Notes under the pieces: model-generated
What the model was told of the DNA's origin: nothing
The model's input: only the letters and a program-made list of their open reading frames with translations
Databases searched by the model: none
Shown here: positions 52,232 through 60,154 of the stretch, piece by piece
Layout of the letters: each line of letters begins with the position of its first letter
How positions within the stretch are numbered: the stretch's first letter is position 1
Assembly (NCBI GenBank): GCA_902778275.1
Contig: CACYXE010000006.1
Coordinates: forward strand, 1-64,000
Origin: Oscillospiraceae bacterium
GTDB taxonomy: Bacteria > Bacillota > Clostridia > Oscillospirales > Oscillospiraceae
DNA: 64,000 nt
Direction of reading: 5' to 3'
Translations under genes and position numbers: made by a program

Positions 52232-52850
52232 GCCGCTGTATCCGCTTTTGAGCATCTCCCGGCTGCGCATGGGCTCCGACGGCGCCGGGGTCACCACCCT
52301 GGTGGCCGGGGCCGGCTGCCCGCTGCACTGCCGCTGGTGCATCAACCGGCGCCTGCTGCGGGAGGCCCCGGCGGCGTCTGTGACCGCGGAGGAGCTGCTG
52401 CGCCGGGTGGAAGTCGACGATCTGTATTTTCGCGCCACCGGCGGGGGCGTCACCTTCGGCGGCGGCGAATCGTTGCTGCACGCCGCCTTCATCCGCCGCT
52501 TTCGGGCCGTCTGCCCGGAGGCCTGGCGCATCACCGCGGAGACCAGTCTGGCCGTGCCCCAGGAGCACATAGCTCTGGCAGCGGACGCGGTGGATCTGTT
52601 CTTTGTGGACTGCAAGGACACGGACGGTGAGATCTACCGCCGCTACACCGGGGGAGAGGTTTCCCTGATGAAGGAGAACCTGCGCTTTCTGCTGGAGCGG
52701 AAGGGGCCGGAGGCGGTCATCGTCCGGGTGCCCCGCATCCCGGGATACAACAGCGCGGAGGATCAGCAAAGGAGCGCCGCGCGGCTGCGCGCCATGGGCG
52801 TCACCCGGCTGGATCTGTTCGATTACGTCGTCCGTGAGGACATGGCATAG
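52224..52850 (+). CDS. Radical SAM protein (PFL-activating-enzyme-like)
   Basis: A 208-residue compact radical SAM enzyme. The CxxxCxxC motif is CPLHCRWC (C32, C36, C39); GGGVTFGGGES is the GGE SAM-amine motif, and KDTDGEIYRRYTGG follows near residue 132. The layout resembles pyruvate formate-lyase activating enzymes but is shorter and lacks the ferredoxin insert. No glycyl-radical enzyme lies nearby. ATG 52224 overlaps the Cys-rich gene; GAGGA precedes it. The target is probably a neighbouring product (inference). Confidence 0.88.
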   Translation: MDEPLYPLLSISRLRMGSDGAGVTTLVAGAGCPLHCRWCINRRLLREAPAASVTAEELLRRVEVDDLYFRATGGGVTFGGGESLLHAAFIRRFRAVCPEAWRITAETSLAVPQEHIALAADAVDLFFVDCKDTDGEIYRRYTGGEVSLMKENLRFLLERKGPEAVIVRVPRIPGYNSAEDQQRSAARLRAMGVTRLDLFDYVVREDMA

Positions 52851-52868
52851 ATGGAAAAGGAGCAGGCA

Positions 52869-53366
52869 ATGGATCACAGGGAAGTCTATCCCCTTCGCGT
52901 GCAGCGCTGTGAAGACGGCGCTTACCGCTGGCGGGGCGAATTCGACCGGGCGCAGTACGGCCAGGTCGTCAAGATCACCATGGGTACCTGCGGCGGGACC
53001 TGCCTGGTTTTTGTCGTGATGGCGCTGGTTCTGGGCGACATGCTGGGCGTAGTCCTGCTGACCTGTCTGGCCATTATGGCCATTGCGGGCGGGGTCTGCT
53101 GGGCCTATATGCGCTTCATGACCCCCATCTATCAGCCCTATGAGCTGACAGAGGACTATGTGCGCTACGTGGGAAGCCGCCGCTCCAACACCTGTTTTCG
53201 CTATAAGGACATCCGCAAGGTGATCATCGCCGCGGGCCGCAGCCGGATCGCGATCTGCTCTCCGCTCGTCACCGCACCGGTGTTTGTGCCCCGCGAGGAT
53301 TTTGCTTTCGTGCAAAACTACATCCTGCAGCGTCTGCCCGACACCGCGCAGATCATCTACCGCTGA
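52869..53366 (+). CDS. Two-TM protein with YcxB/PH-like C-terminal domain
   Basis: A 165-residue protein (from ATG 52869, seven bases after AAGGAG; ATG 52851 directly after the radical SAM stop is an alternative). Two adjacent membrane helices near residues 38-82 (CLVFVVMALVLGDMLGVVLL and ITIMAIAGGV-like) are followed by a beta-rich domain with FRYKDIRKVIIAAGRSRIAI and VPREDF, as in YcxB-like proteins. It ends a three-gene operon with the Cys-rich and radical SAM genes. Function unknown. Confidence 0.7.
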   Translation: MDHREVYPLRVQRCEDGAYRWRGEFDRAQYGQVVKITMGTCGGTCLVFVVMALVLGDMLGVVLLTCLAIMAIAGGVCWAYMRFMTPIYQPYELTEDYVRYVGSRRSNTCFRYKDIRKVIIAAGRSRIAICSPLVTAPVFVPREDFAFVQNYILQRLPDTAQIIYR

Positions 53367-53380
53367 ATTTGTTATTCAAC

Positions 53381-53420
53381 AAAGAGGCCGCCGCGAACAG
53401 CTGTTCGCGGCGGCCTCTTT
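53381..53420 (+). terminator. Terminator of the radical SAM operon (40-bp perfect palindrome)
   Basis: 53381-53400 is the exact reverse complement of 53401-53420, centred on CAGCTG, with A/T ends. Confidence 0.85.
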
Positions 53421-53479
53421 GCTTCGACTGCCCGGTTTTGTGCTTCTGTCCTACTTTTTTCAAAAGCGCTTTGCCCCGC

Positions 53480-53507
53480 TTGCAAAGTCTGTGCCGTGTG
53501 CTATAAT
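53480..53507 (+). promoter_or_regulatory. Promoter of the E2-like gene
   Basis: TTGCAA (53480-53485), 16 bases, TGC-TATAAT (-10 at 53502-53507). Confidence 0.7.
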
Positions 53508-53569
53508 AGTTTCAGAATTTGAAGGATTGTCGTTCGCAGGGTTTTCCTGCGGGCGGGGAGGAGAACGCG

Positions 53570-54490
53570 ATGTTTGGAAGAAGACCGGACGGGCGACGGG
53601 TCAAAGGGATCGACCCGGTCATGCAGATCACGCCTTATGTGATGCCCATGCGCTGCGACGCGCAGGTGCTCCTGAAGCACCGGGCGGATATGGAGATCCT
53701 GTCCCGTTATATACGCCGCCAAAAGCGGGAGAACAACGAGACCGTCTCCTATATGCAGATCGTTGTGGCCGCCTACGTGCGGGCGGTGAGCCGCAACCCG
53801 GAGGTCAACCGCTTCATCATGAACAAGCAGCTTTTCGCCCGCAACAACTGCTCGGCGGCCTTTACGATCCTGAAGGACCCCTCTGATGCCGACAAGGGCG
53901 AGGCCGTGGTGAAGATCAAGTTCGACCTGAGCGATACCCTCTATGACGTGCGGGACCGGATGGTCGCCGCTGTGGCGGCCAACCGGGGCGATCAGCCCCC
54001 CGGCTTCGTGGACAAGCTGCTTAGATTCCTCTTTGCTGTTCCGGGACTGGCCACCGTGGTGGTGGGCCTGGTCCGCTTTCTGGACCGCTACGGCCTGGCC
54101 CCCGGCGTTTTGATGGAGGAGCTGCCCTTTTATGTGGGCATGTACATCACCAACACCGCCTCCATCGGCCTGCACGACGTGAACCACCACATCTACAACT
54201 GGGGCAATGTGGGCCTGTTCTTCGGCATGGGGCTGCCGGAAAAGGTGGCCGTGGTGGAAAACGGCGAGGCCCGGATGAAGCGCTATCTGCCCATCGGCAT
54301 CACAGCGGACGAGCGCGTCTGCTCCGGCGCCCACTACGCCCGCTTCTTCGCGGACATGAAGCGCTATCTGGACCATCCGGAGCTGTTGGAGACGCCGCCG
54401 GAGAAGGTCCGCTTCGACAATGTGTGTGAGTATCACGAGCCGAAGATCGGCAAGCCCGCCGCAGAAGACGCCGCCGCCTATGGCCTGTAA
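53570..54490 (+). CDS. 2-oxoacid dehydrogenase E2 / CAT-fold acyltransferase-like protein without HxxxDG
   Basis: A 306-residue protein resembling the E2 catalytic (chloramphenicol acetyltransferase) fold: TPYVMPMRCDAQV, SYMQIVVAAYVRAVSRNPEVNRF and FYVGMYITNTASIGL. It has no lipoyl or E1-binding domain, and the catalytic HxxxDG motif is replaced by NHHIYNWGNVG (H206-H207), so ordinary CoA acyl transfer is doubtful. Several Clostridia have such stand-alone proteins, annotated only by fold. ATG 53570 follows GGGGAGGAG. Single-gene unit with its own promoter and terminator. Confidence 0.8.
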   Translation: MFGRRPDGRRVKGIDPVMQITPYVMPMRCDAQVLLKHRADMEILSRYIRRQKRENNETVSYMQIVVAAYVRAVSRNPEVNRFIMNKQLFARNNCSAAFTILKDPSDADKGEAVVKIKFDLSDTLYDVRDRMVAAVAANRGDQPPGFVDKLLRFLFAVPGLATVVVGLVRFLDRYGLAPGVLMEELPFYVGMYITNTASIGLHDVNHHIYNWGNVGLFFGMGLPEKVAVVENGEARMKRYLPIGITADERVCSGAHYARFFADMKRYLDHPELLETPPEKVRFDNVCEYHEPKIGKPAAEDAAAYGL

Positions 54491-54493
54491 ACG

Positions 54494-54530
54494 ACACATC
54501 CCGCACAGCGCCTGGCTGTGCGGGATGTGT
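54494..54530. terminator. Bidirectional terminator between convergent genes
   Basis: ACACATCCCGCACAGC and GCTGTGCGGGATGTGT arms around a short loop. Confidence 0.88.
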
Positions 54531-54545
54531 TATATTTGATCGGGA

Positions 54546-55328
54546 TCAATCGATATGGATCAGCGTCTCCATCAGGTCGGCGGCGCTCACATGGACGTTG
54601 TGATAATGCTCCCGCTTGTCGGTGACGCTGCCCAGGGAGATGGCGGAAGTGGGACAGTACTGCAGGCAGCCGAGACATTGGATGCAGTTGGTGCCGATCA
54701 CGGCGCGTCCGTTCTCCAGGCGGATGTTGCCCCGGGGACACAGGCGCACGCACTGGCCGCAGCCCACGCAGGCATCGCTCACGGCAAAGCCCGCGGCCTT
54801 TTTCTTTACGATCACGGGCCAGGCCGCATTCTCCGCCGCATTCAGCGGGTTTTTCGGCGGCTTCTTGGCGGTGAGGGTTTTGGCGCAGACCTCCGCGCCG
54901 ATCAGCTGCGCCAGCTTTTCACTGCGCGCCTGGGCCTGCTCCGCATTCATGGGCGGGACCATCATCGTATGGGGGAACAGCCAGATGCAGCTGCACTGGT
55001 GGGTAACGGTCCTCCAGTAGTCCAGGGGAATGATCTTGTCCAGCTCAGCAAGACCCGTGCCGGGATAGCTGGCGGACTGGCTGACGCCGAAGGTGTAGCT
55101 GTCCGGCGAGACCTGGATGGTCTTCGCATAGTCCAGCACGTCCACAGGCGCGCCGCCCCCGTGGCAGGGGAAGATGAAGCCTACGCGCTTTGCGTCCCGC
55201 ACATCGGTCTTTACCGGGGCGGAGCGCATCATGATGATATCCGTATCGCCCAGATAGCGGGCGATGTTTTTGGCCATGTCAAGGCAGTTGCCGGTGCCAG
55301 AGTAACAGAAGATCACATTCTCACTCAT
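54546..55328 (-). CDS. EFR1 family ferredoxin-flavodoxin protein
   Basis: A 260-residue protein. Residues 1-165 are flavodoxin-like (IFCYSGTGNCLDMA at 5-18 for FMN; FPCHGGGAPVDVLDY). The C-terminus holds two 4Fe-4S motifs, CVGCGQCVRLCP and CIQCLGCLQYCP. EFR1 proteins carry electrons in the cytoplasm of anaerobes. ATG 55328 has AAAGGAG nine bases upstream; the longer frame is not supported. Confidence 0.92.
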   Translation of the reverse strand: MSENVIFCYSGTGNCLDMAKNIARYLGDTDIIMMRSAPVKTDVRDAKRVGFIFPCHGGGAPVDVLDYAKTIQVSPDSYTFGVSQSASYPGTGLAELDKIIPLDYWRTVTHQCSCIWLFPHTMMVPPMNAEQAQARSEKLAQLIGAEVCAKTLTAKKPPKNPLNAAENAAWPVIVKKKAAGFAVSDACVGCGQCVRLCPRGNIRLENGRAVIGTNCIQCLGCLQYCPTSAISLGSVTDKREHYHNVHVSAADLMETLIHID

Positions 55329-55452
55329 GGATATCCGCTCCTTTGTTTTTGATACTTGCAGAATACCATAATTCGGCTTATGATACAATGGACAGATGAT
55401 CGAAAACTGTTGCATTGCAAGGCTTAGACAGATCACGGGGAGGATACCGAGC

Positions 55453-55947
55453 ATGGAGATCCGCAGATCCGCCGAACAGGACTTTGACCGTATCATGGAG
55501 ATCTACGCCCTGGCCCGCGCCTTTATGGCGGCCCACGGCAACCCAAACCAGTGGGGCCCCACCAACTGGCCGCCGGAGGACTTCATCCACCGGGATATCA
55601 CGGAAGGGAAAAGCCATGTATGCGTACATGACGGAAGGATCGTCGGCACCTTCTTCTTCACCCAGGGGTCGGATGTCGAGCCTACCTACCGGCAGATCGA
55701 GGACGGGGCCTGGCTGTCGGAGTCTCCCTATGGCGTGGTCCACCGCCTGGCCGGCGACGGCTCTGTCAAAGGTACCGGGGCCTTCTGCCTCAATTGGGCC
55801 TTCGCCCAGTGCGGACATCTGCGGGCAGACACCCACGGGGACAACACCGTCATGCAGAGCCTGCTGGAAAAGCTGGGCTTCGTCCACTGCGGCACCATCT
55901 TCGTGGAGGAAGACGATTATCCCCGCCTGGCCTACGAAAAGCTGTGA
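55453..55947 (+). CDS. GNAT family N-acetyltransferase
   Basis: A 164-residue acetyltransferase: MEIRRSAEQDFDRIMEIYALARAF at the N-terminus, a strand at VGTFFFTQGSDVEP, and a C-terminal GDNTVMQSLLEKLGFVHCGTIFV typical of GNATs. The acetyl-CoA loop is atypical: in CGHLRADTHGDN the usual RGxG is not obvious. It probably acts on a small molecule. GGGGAGG lies ten bases before ATG 55453. Confidence 0.85.
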   Translation: MEIRRSAEQDFDRIMEIYALARAFMAAHGNPNQWGPTNWPPEDFIHRDITEGKSHVCVHDGRIVGTFFFTQGSDVEPTYRQIEDGAWLSESPYGVVHRLAGDGSVKGTGAFCLNWAFAQCGHLRADTHGDNTVMQSLLEKLGFVHCGTIFVEEDDYPRLAYEKL

Positions 55948-55984
55948 GGCCGCGGCCGATCCTATGAAACGGAGTTAACCTGGA

Positions 55985-56755
55985 ATGCGTATCGATCTGA
56001 TCAGCACACAGGGCATCCTGTGCTGTCTCGCCTTCTTTTTTGCGGGCGTGGTGGACTCCATCTCCGGCGGCGGCGGACTGATCACCATCCCCGTCATGCT
56101 GGCCACCGGGATCCCGGTCCACTATATCACCGGCACCAACCAGTGCTCCGCCTGGCTGGGCACCGGGGTCGCCGCCTATAAATATATCAAAAGCGGAAAG
56201 GTCCATTTCCCTTCCGCACTGGTCACCGTTCCCTTCGCCGTGGTCGGCGCCTTCCTGGGGGCGAGGCTGAACCTGATGCTGCCGGAGCGGGCTTTGAAGC
56301 TCTTCATGCTGGTCTCCATCCCCGTCCTGGCGGTGATCCTCCTGAGCAACAAGAAGCTGGGGGAAACGGATCGGGCCGACGAGCAGCCCGCTTCCCGGGT
56401 GACGGTCTGCTCCGCCCTCATCGGTCTGGTGCTGGGCGCCTACCAGGGCTTTTACGGCCCCGGCTCCGGCCTGTTTTTCATGCTGGCCTACGCGGCCTTT
56501 CTGAAACTCAGCCTGGTGCGCGCCACCGGCAACACCCGTTTCGTCATCGCCATCGCCTCCATCACCTCGGTGCTGACCTACGCCCTCTCCGGTACGGTGA
56601 TCTGGAACCTGGCCATCGCGGCCACCGCCTTCAACATCGTGGGCTCCTATCTGGGCGCCGCCCTCGCCATCAAAAACGGGAGCCGGGTCATCCGGCCCAT
56701 CATGTTCGGCGTAGTGCTTTTGCTGATCGTCAAGCTGATCGTTGATCTGAGATAA
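55985..56755 (+). CDS. TSUP family transporter (TauE/SafE-like)
   Basis: A 256-residue membrane protein with eight or so helices and two symmetric TauE/SafE halves. FFAGVVDSISGGGGLITIP at 18-36 and GAYQGFYGPGSGLFFMLAY near 151 are the paired signatures. TSUP proteins export sulfite, sulfonates or other small organic acids. It starts 37 bases after the GNAT gene and is probably cotranscribed. Confidence 0.92.
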   Translation: MRIDLISTQGILCCLAFFFAGVVDSISGGGGLITIPVMLATGIPVHYITGTNQCSAWLGTGVAAYKYIKSGKVHFPSALVTVPFAVVGAFLGARLNLMLPERALKLFMLVSIPVLAVILLSNKKLGETDRADEQPASRVTVCSALIGLVLGAYQGFYGPGSGLFFMLAYAAFLKLSLVRATGNTRFVIAIASITSVLTYALSGTVIWNLAIAATAFNIVGSYLGAALAIKNGSRVIRPIMFGVVLLLIVKLIVDLR

Positions 56756-56799
56756 TGAAGCGAATGTAAGATCCTTCTTTACGAAACGTCCCCGCCGGT

Positions 56800-57393
56800 T
56801 CAGCGCACCCGGAATTGGGTGCGGAATAGCGGCGCAGGCAGAATGCTCCGATAGAGCCCGGTGTAGATCGTCCGCAGCTCGTCCGCTGTGTGGGTGGTTC
56901 CGGTCGGTATCTCCAGGATCCGATAGTCCACGCCGAACACCACCGAGCGCAGCTCCGTTTTCAAATACCCGCTGCGCAGATAAAACCGGAGCCGCCGCTC
57001 CCGCGCGGCCCGGGCATCCTCATCCTTCGCCTTTTCCGGGTCCTCCACCTCGCCGATCACGCAGTCGGCCTCCGTGAGTCCTGCGGCCAGCTGCCGCAGG
57101 AAGATCGAGCCCAGGCCCCGGTCCCGGTAGTCCTCCGCTATGCCCAGGTAATCAAACAGGTAGTTTTTCCCCAGACGGACAAAAAACGCGTAGCCCAGGA
57201 GCTCCTCTCCGGCAAACAGGCCGTAACAGTCATAAGCGTCCTTCTCCCAGGAGCGGCGCAGGGAGGCCAGCGGCCGCAGCTCGTTGCGGGCAAAATCCTT
57301 CTTCAGGCGGCTTTTGTAAAGCTGCTCCACCTGTGAGAAATCCGTCAGCCGCCGGGTGGAGAAAGCCGTCGGAGCTGCATTGTTCTGTGTCAT
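56800..57393 (-). CDS. GNAT family N-acetyltransferase
   Basis: A 197-residue acetyltransferase with LFDYLGIAEDYRDRGLGSIFLRQL (acetyl-CoA loop YRDRGLGS, near residue 90) and FYLRSGYLKTELRSVVFGVDYRIL near 135. The start ATG overlaps the stop of a truncated flavoprotein ORF by four bases (ATGA), so translation is probably coupled to that fragment. The substrate is unknown. Confidence 0.88.
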   Translation of the reverse strand: MTQNNAAPTAFSTRRLTDFSQVEQLYKSRLKKDFARNELRPLASLRRSWEKDAYDCYGLFAGEELLGYAFFVRLGKNYLFDYLGIAEDYRDRGLGSIFLRQLAAGLTEADCVIGEVEDPEKAKDEDARAARERRLRFYLRSGYLKTELRSVVFGVDYRILEIPTGTTHTADELRTIYTGLYRSILPAPLFRTQFRVR

Positions 57394-57488
57394 GGCGCCT
57401 CCGCGTTCAGGATCTTCGCCGCTTCCTTCAGCGCCGTGCTGATGCAGCCCTTCAGATCCGGGCTGCCGTTGATCATAAGTACCTTCAT
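57390..57488 (-). pseudogene. Truncated NADPH-dependent FMN reductase (N-terminal 32 residues)
   Basis: MKVLMINGSPDLKGCISTAL followed by KEAAKILNAEAP and a stop matches only the first strand and phosphate loop (NGSPxxxGxT-like) of flavodoxin-fold NAD(P)H:FMN reductases, which are normally about 180 residues. GGAGA precedes the ATG. The remaining domain is absent; the stop fuses to the GNAT start. It may be a decayed gene end that now works as a translational leader. Confidence 0.7.
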
Positions 57489-57605
57489 ATGTTCTCCTTT
57501 CCTCCGCTGGCGCTTGTCCTCGTTGTCGGTATTATAACACAGGCGAACAATGCAGGCAAATCGGGAGGAGAACAATCCCGGAACTTCTTTCCAACCATTG
57601 AATAA

Positions 57606-57847
57606 TCACCACGCGATAAGGGGTTCGCCTGCATTTTTCGCAGGGGAAGGTGACCGCTCTGCGGGCAGCTCGTACCGTGCGAAAAATCATAGTGTCGACC
57701 AGATGCGCGCACTGGTCAACGAACGCCCCACCGGGGCGTTCGATTTTGATTTGAATCCCCGTCGCAGCGTGCCAAAAGGGCCATCCCAAATGGGATGGCC
57801 CTTTTGACATTTATGGGATTCGACCCCCTGACCTTCTGGTCCGCAGC
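57606..57847 (-). repeat. tRNA-Arg-associated hairpin element, copy A
   Basis: It aligns in order with copy B (60464-60698): CACGCGATAAGGGGTTC, TGCATTT-TTCGC, GCGAAAA, GCACTGG, a hairpin, TTGAATCCC, GCAGCG, TGCCAAAA, a hairpin, then the tRNA-Arg 3' half. Linkers are conserved while hairpin arms differ but remain complementary. Confidence 0.65.
57815..57847 (-). pseudogene. tRNA-Arg 3'-half remnant
   Basis: 33 bases match the T arm, variable loop and anticodon-arm 3' side of the intact tRNA-Arg (60666-60698) at 31 positions. The 5' half and the acceptor stem are missing or degenerate. Confidence 0.75.
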
Positions 57848-58011
57848 TATGGCCCGGGCTTTTTACGGCTTCTCACTGCTTGCGCCAAAGTCTGATTTCA
57901 TGCGTGCTGCAGAGATCGGGCCTTTCACCGTCTCTCACCGCGTTTGACGATTTCGGGCTTTCTACAACTTCTGCGGACGGTTGAAAGCACAGAGCAGAAG
58001 CCGGGACCGGC

Positions 58012-59268
58012 TCATCGAATCTGTCCGTTTCCGCGGACGATGTACTTGTAGCTGTTAAGCTCTTCCAGCCCCATAGGGCCACGGGCGTGGAGCTTTTGCG
58101 TGGAGATGCCCATCTCGCAGCCGAGGCCGAACTCGCCTCCGTCCGTGAAACGGGTGGAGACGTTCACATACACAGCGGCTGCGTCCACCATAGCGGTGAA
58201 CTTTTCGGCGCTCTCGTCGCTGCGGGTCAAGATCGCTTCGCTGTGGCCGGTAGAGTGGCAAGCGATGTGGGCGATCGCGTCGTCGACATCATCGACAAGA
58301 GCAACAGCCAGGATATAGTCCAGGAATTCCGTATCGAAGTCCTTTTCCCCCGCGGGGATGCCGGGGATGATCTTTGCCGCCTCAGGATCAAGGCGGAGCT
58401 CCACCGGGACAAGGCCCTTTGCGGAGCGCTCCTTGGTCAGGCGACAGTTCAGCTTCGGCAGAAATTCCTCCGCAATGTTCCGGTGGACCAGGAGCACCTC
58501 TTCCGCATTGCAAACGGAGGGCCTGCTCGTCTTCGCGTTCTCGATGATCCGCAGGGCCTGCTCCTGATCCGCGGACTCGTCGACGAAAATGTGGCAGATT
58601 CCGGTGCCGGTTTCAATGCAGGGGACCTTTGCATTTTCCGTGCAGCGCCGAATCAGTCCGGCCCCGCCCCGGGGGATAAGCAGATCCACATAGCCTACCG
58701 CCCGCATCAGCTCGTCGGCGCTGGCGTGGGAGATGTCCTCCACAAAACCCACAAGCGCCGCAGGAAGGCCAGCGTCTTCCAGGCCGTGGTGAATGGCCGC
58801 CACGATCGCCGCGTTGGAGCGGAAGGCCTCCCTGCCGCCCCGCAGCACGACCGCGTTTCCGGACTTCAGCGCCAATACGGCGGCGTCCGAGGTCACATTC
58901 GGTCGGCTCTCATAGATGATGGCGACCACGCCGAGCGGGACAGAGGTTTTCTCAATCACAAGTCCGTTTGGACGCTCCAAGCGTTTCAGCACCCGCCCCT
59001 CCGGATCGGGCAGGGCCGCGACCTCCCGAACGCCTTGCGCCATACCGGCGATACGCTCCGGAGTCAGTGTGAGCCGGTCGATCATCACATCGCCGTAGCG
59101 ATCCCCGGCGGCTTCCACATCCGCGCGATTCGCCTCCAGGATCGCGTCCTGCTCCGCCAGCAGCCGATCCGCGATGGCCTGAAGAGCCAGGTTTTTCCGT
59201 TCCCTTGAAGCGGTCAGCGCCGGCAGGGCGCTTTTCGTCTCGACCAGAATACTGTGTGTTGTCTTCAT
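58012..59268 (-). CDS. proA: Glutamate-5-semialdehyde dehydrogenase (gamma-glutamyl phosphate reductase)
   Basis: A 418-residue enzyme of standard length. LGVVAIIYESRPNVTSDAA near residue 110, VLRGGREAFRSN, and the catalytic cysteine in RPSVCNAEEVLLV near 258 identify ProA, which reduces glutamyl phosphate with NADPH in proline synthesis. ATG 59268 has GGGGGAGA upstream. It follows proB by 82 bases in the same orientation. The pair lies between two tRNA-Arg-associated repeats and uses somewhat less GC-rich codons than the neighbours. Confidence 0.95.
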   Translation of the reverse strand: MKTTHSILVETKSALPALTASRERKNLALQAIADRLLAEQDAILEANRADVEAAGDRYGDVMIDRLTLTPERIAGMAQGVREVAALPDPEGRVLKRLERPNGLVIEKTSVPLGVVAIIYESRPNVTSDAAVLALKSGNAVVLRGGREAFRSNAAIVAAIHHGLEDAGLPAALVGFVEDISHASADELMRAVGYVDLLIPRGGAGLIRRCTENAKVPCIETGTGICHIFVDESADQEQALRIIENAKTSRPSVCNAEEVLLVHRNIAEEFLPKLNCRLTKERSAKGLVPVELRLDPEAAKIIPGIPAGEKDFDTEFLDYILAVALVDDVDDAIAHIACHSTGHSEAILTRSDESAEKFTAMVDAAAVYVNVSTRFTDGGEFGLGCEMGISTQKLHARGPMGLEELNSYKYIVRGNGQIR

Positions 59269-59350
59269 GGTTTTCTCCCCCTTATAATCATCTGTAGCTC
59301 TATTGTGACGACAGGATGGCGCAACGCCGCAAAGCGTCCGCCGTACCGGG

Positions 59351-60154
59351 TCAGAACTGCGCCTTTTTCCCGACAAACAGCGTTCCGATCTCCTGCCCCG
59401 CCATTATATCAAAAAGGACCCGGGGATTCTTCCCGTTTGTGATGACGACGTCGATCCCCTGAGCAGCCGCAAGATCCGCAGCCTGCAGCTTGGTCCGCAT
59501 CCCACCTGTCCCGCGTCTGGATCCGGCGCCGCCGGCAAGGGAATAGGTGGCCTCGTTGATCTGCTCGATCCTCTTGATGAGATTCGCTGTCTTGTACAGT
59601 CTCGGATCCTTGTCATACAGTCCGTCGATATCCGACAGGATGATCAGCTTGTCGGCGCGGCATAACACCGCCACCACAGCGGACAGCATGTCGTTGTCAC
59701 CGAACAGCTTTTCCTCGGATTCGATCTCCTTGTAGCTGACGGAGTCGTTCTCGTTCACGATGGGGATGATTCCCTGTTCCAACAGCGCGCCGAAGGTGTT
59801 CGCAAGGTTTTCCTTCTTCTCCTCATCCTCAATGTCGTCAGCGTTCAGAAGGATTTGGGCAACAGTCTTGTTGTAGTAGCCGAAGAACTTATCGTACAGG
59901 AACATGTTTTCACACTGTCCGACTGCGGCCGCGGCCTGCTTCATCCGCAGCTCTTTCGGCTTCTCCGCAAGGTGCATTTTCTGGCTTCCGACAGCGATGG
60001 CTCCGGAGGAGACGAGAATCACCTCGTTGCCGTTGTTCTGCATGTCGGACAGCGCAAGCGCCAGGTCCTCATATGCTCTGAGCTTGCTGTTCCCGTTTTC
60101 ATGGGTCAGGGTGGATGTCCCGACCTTTACAACGATCCTTTCCTTTTTCTGCAT
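59351..60154 (-). CDS. proB: Glutamate 5-kinase without PUA domain
   Basis: A 267-residue amino-acid kinase: VVKVGTSTLTH, ILVSSGAIAVGSQKM, PIVNENDSVSYKEIE, FGDNDMLSAVVAVLC and GTGGMRTKLQAADLA cover the ATP and glutamate sites. It ends right after the kinase fold, so the C-terminal PUA domain of E. coli ProB is absent, as in several short ProBs. It makes gamma-glutamyl phosphate, passed to ProA encoded downstream. Confidence 0.95.
   Translation of the reverse strand: MQKKERIVVKVGTSTLTHENGNSKLRAYEDLALALSDMQNNGNEVILVSSGAIAVGSQKMHLAEKPKELRMKQAAAAVGQCENMFLYDKFFGYYNKTVAQILLNADDIEDEEKKENLANTFGALLEQGIIPIVNENDSVSYKEIESEEKLFGDNDMLSAVVAVLCRADKLIILSDIDGLYDKDPRLYKTANLIKRIEQINEATYSLAGGAGSRRGTGGMRTKLQAADLAAAQGIDVVITNGKNPRVLFDIMAGQEIGTLFVGKKAQF

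Larger units (their letters stand above)
57489..58011. other. Gene-free region holding repeat element A and a tRNA-Arg remnant
   Basis: No credible gene. It contains, left to right, a tRNA-Arg 3'-end-like 17-mer (57610-57626), a stem TTTTTCGC/GCGAAAAA, the hairpin CGAACGCCCC/GGGGCGTTCG (57719-57741), a terminator-like hairpin AAAAGGGCCATCCC/GGGATGGCCCTTTT (57775-57805) and a tRNA-Arg 3'-half copy (57815-57847). The last 160 bases before proA show nothing recognisable. Confidence 0.75.

Noticed and set aside
57550-57807. 85-codon plus-strand ORF in repeat element A
   Set aside because: Made of hairpin arms and a tRNA remnant; no coding signal.
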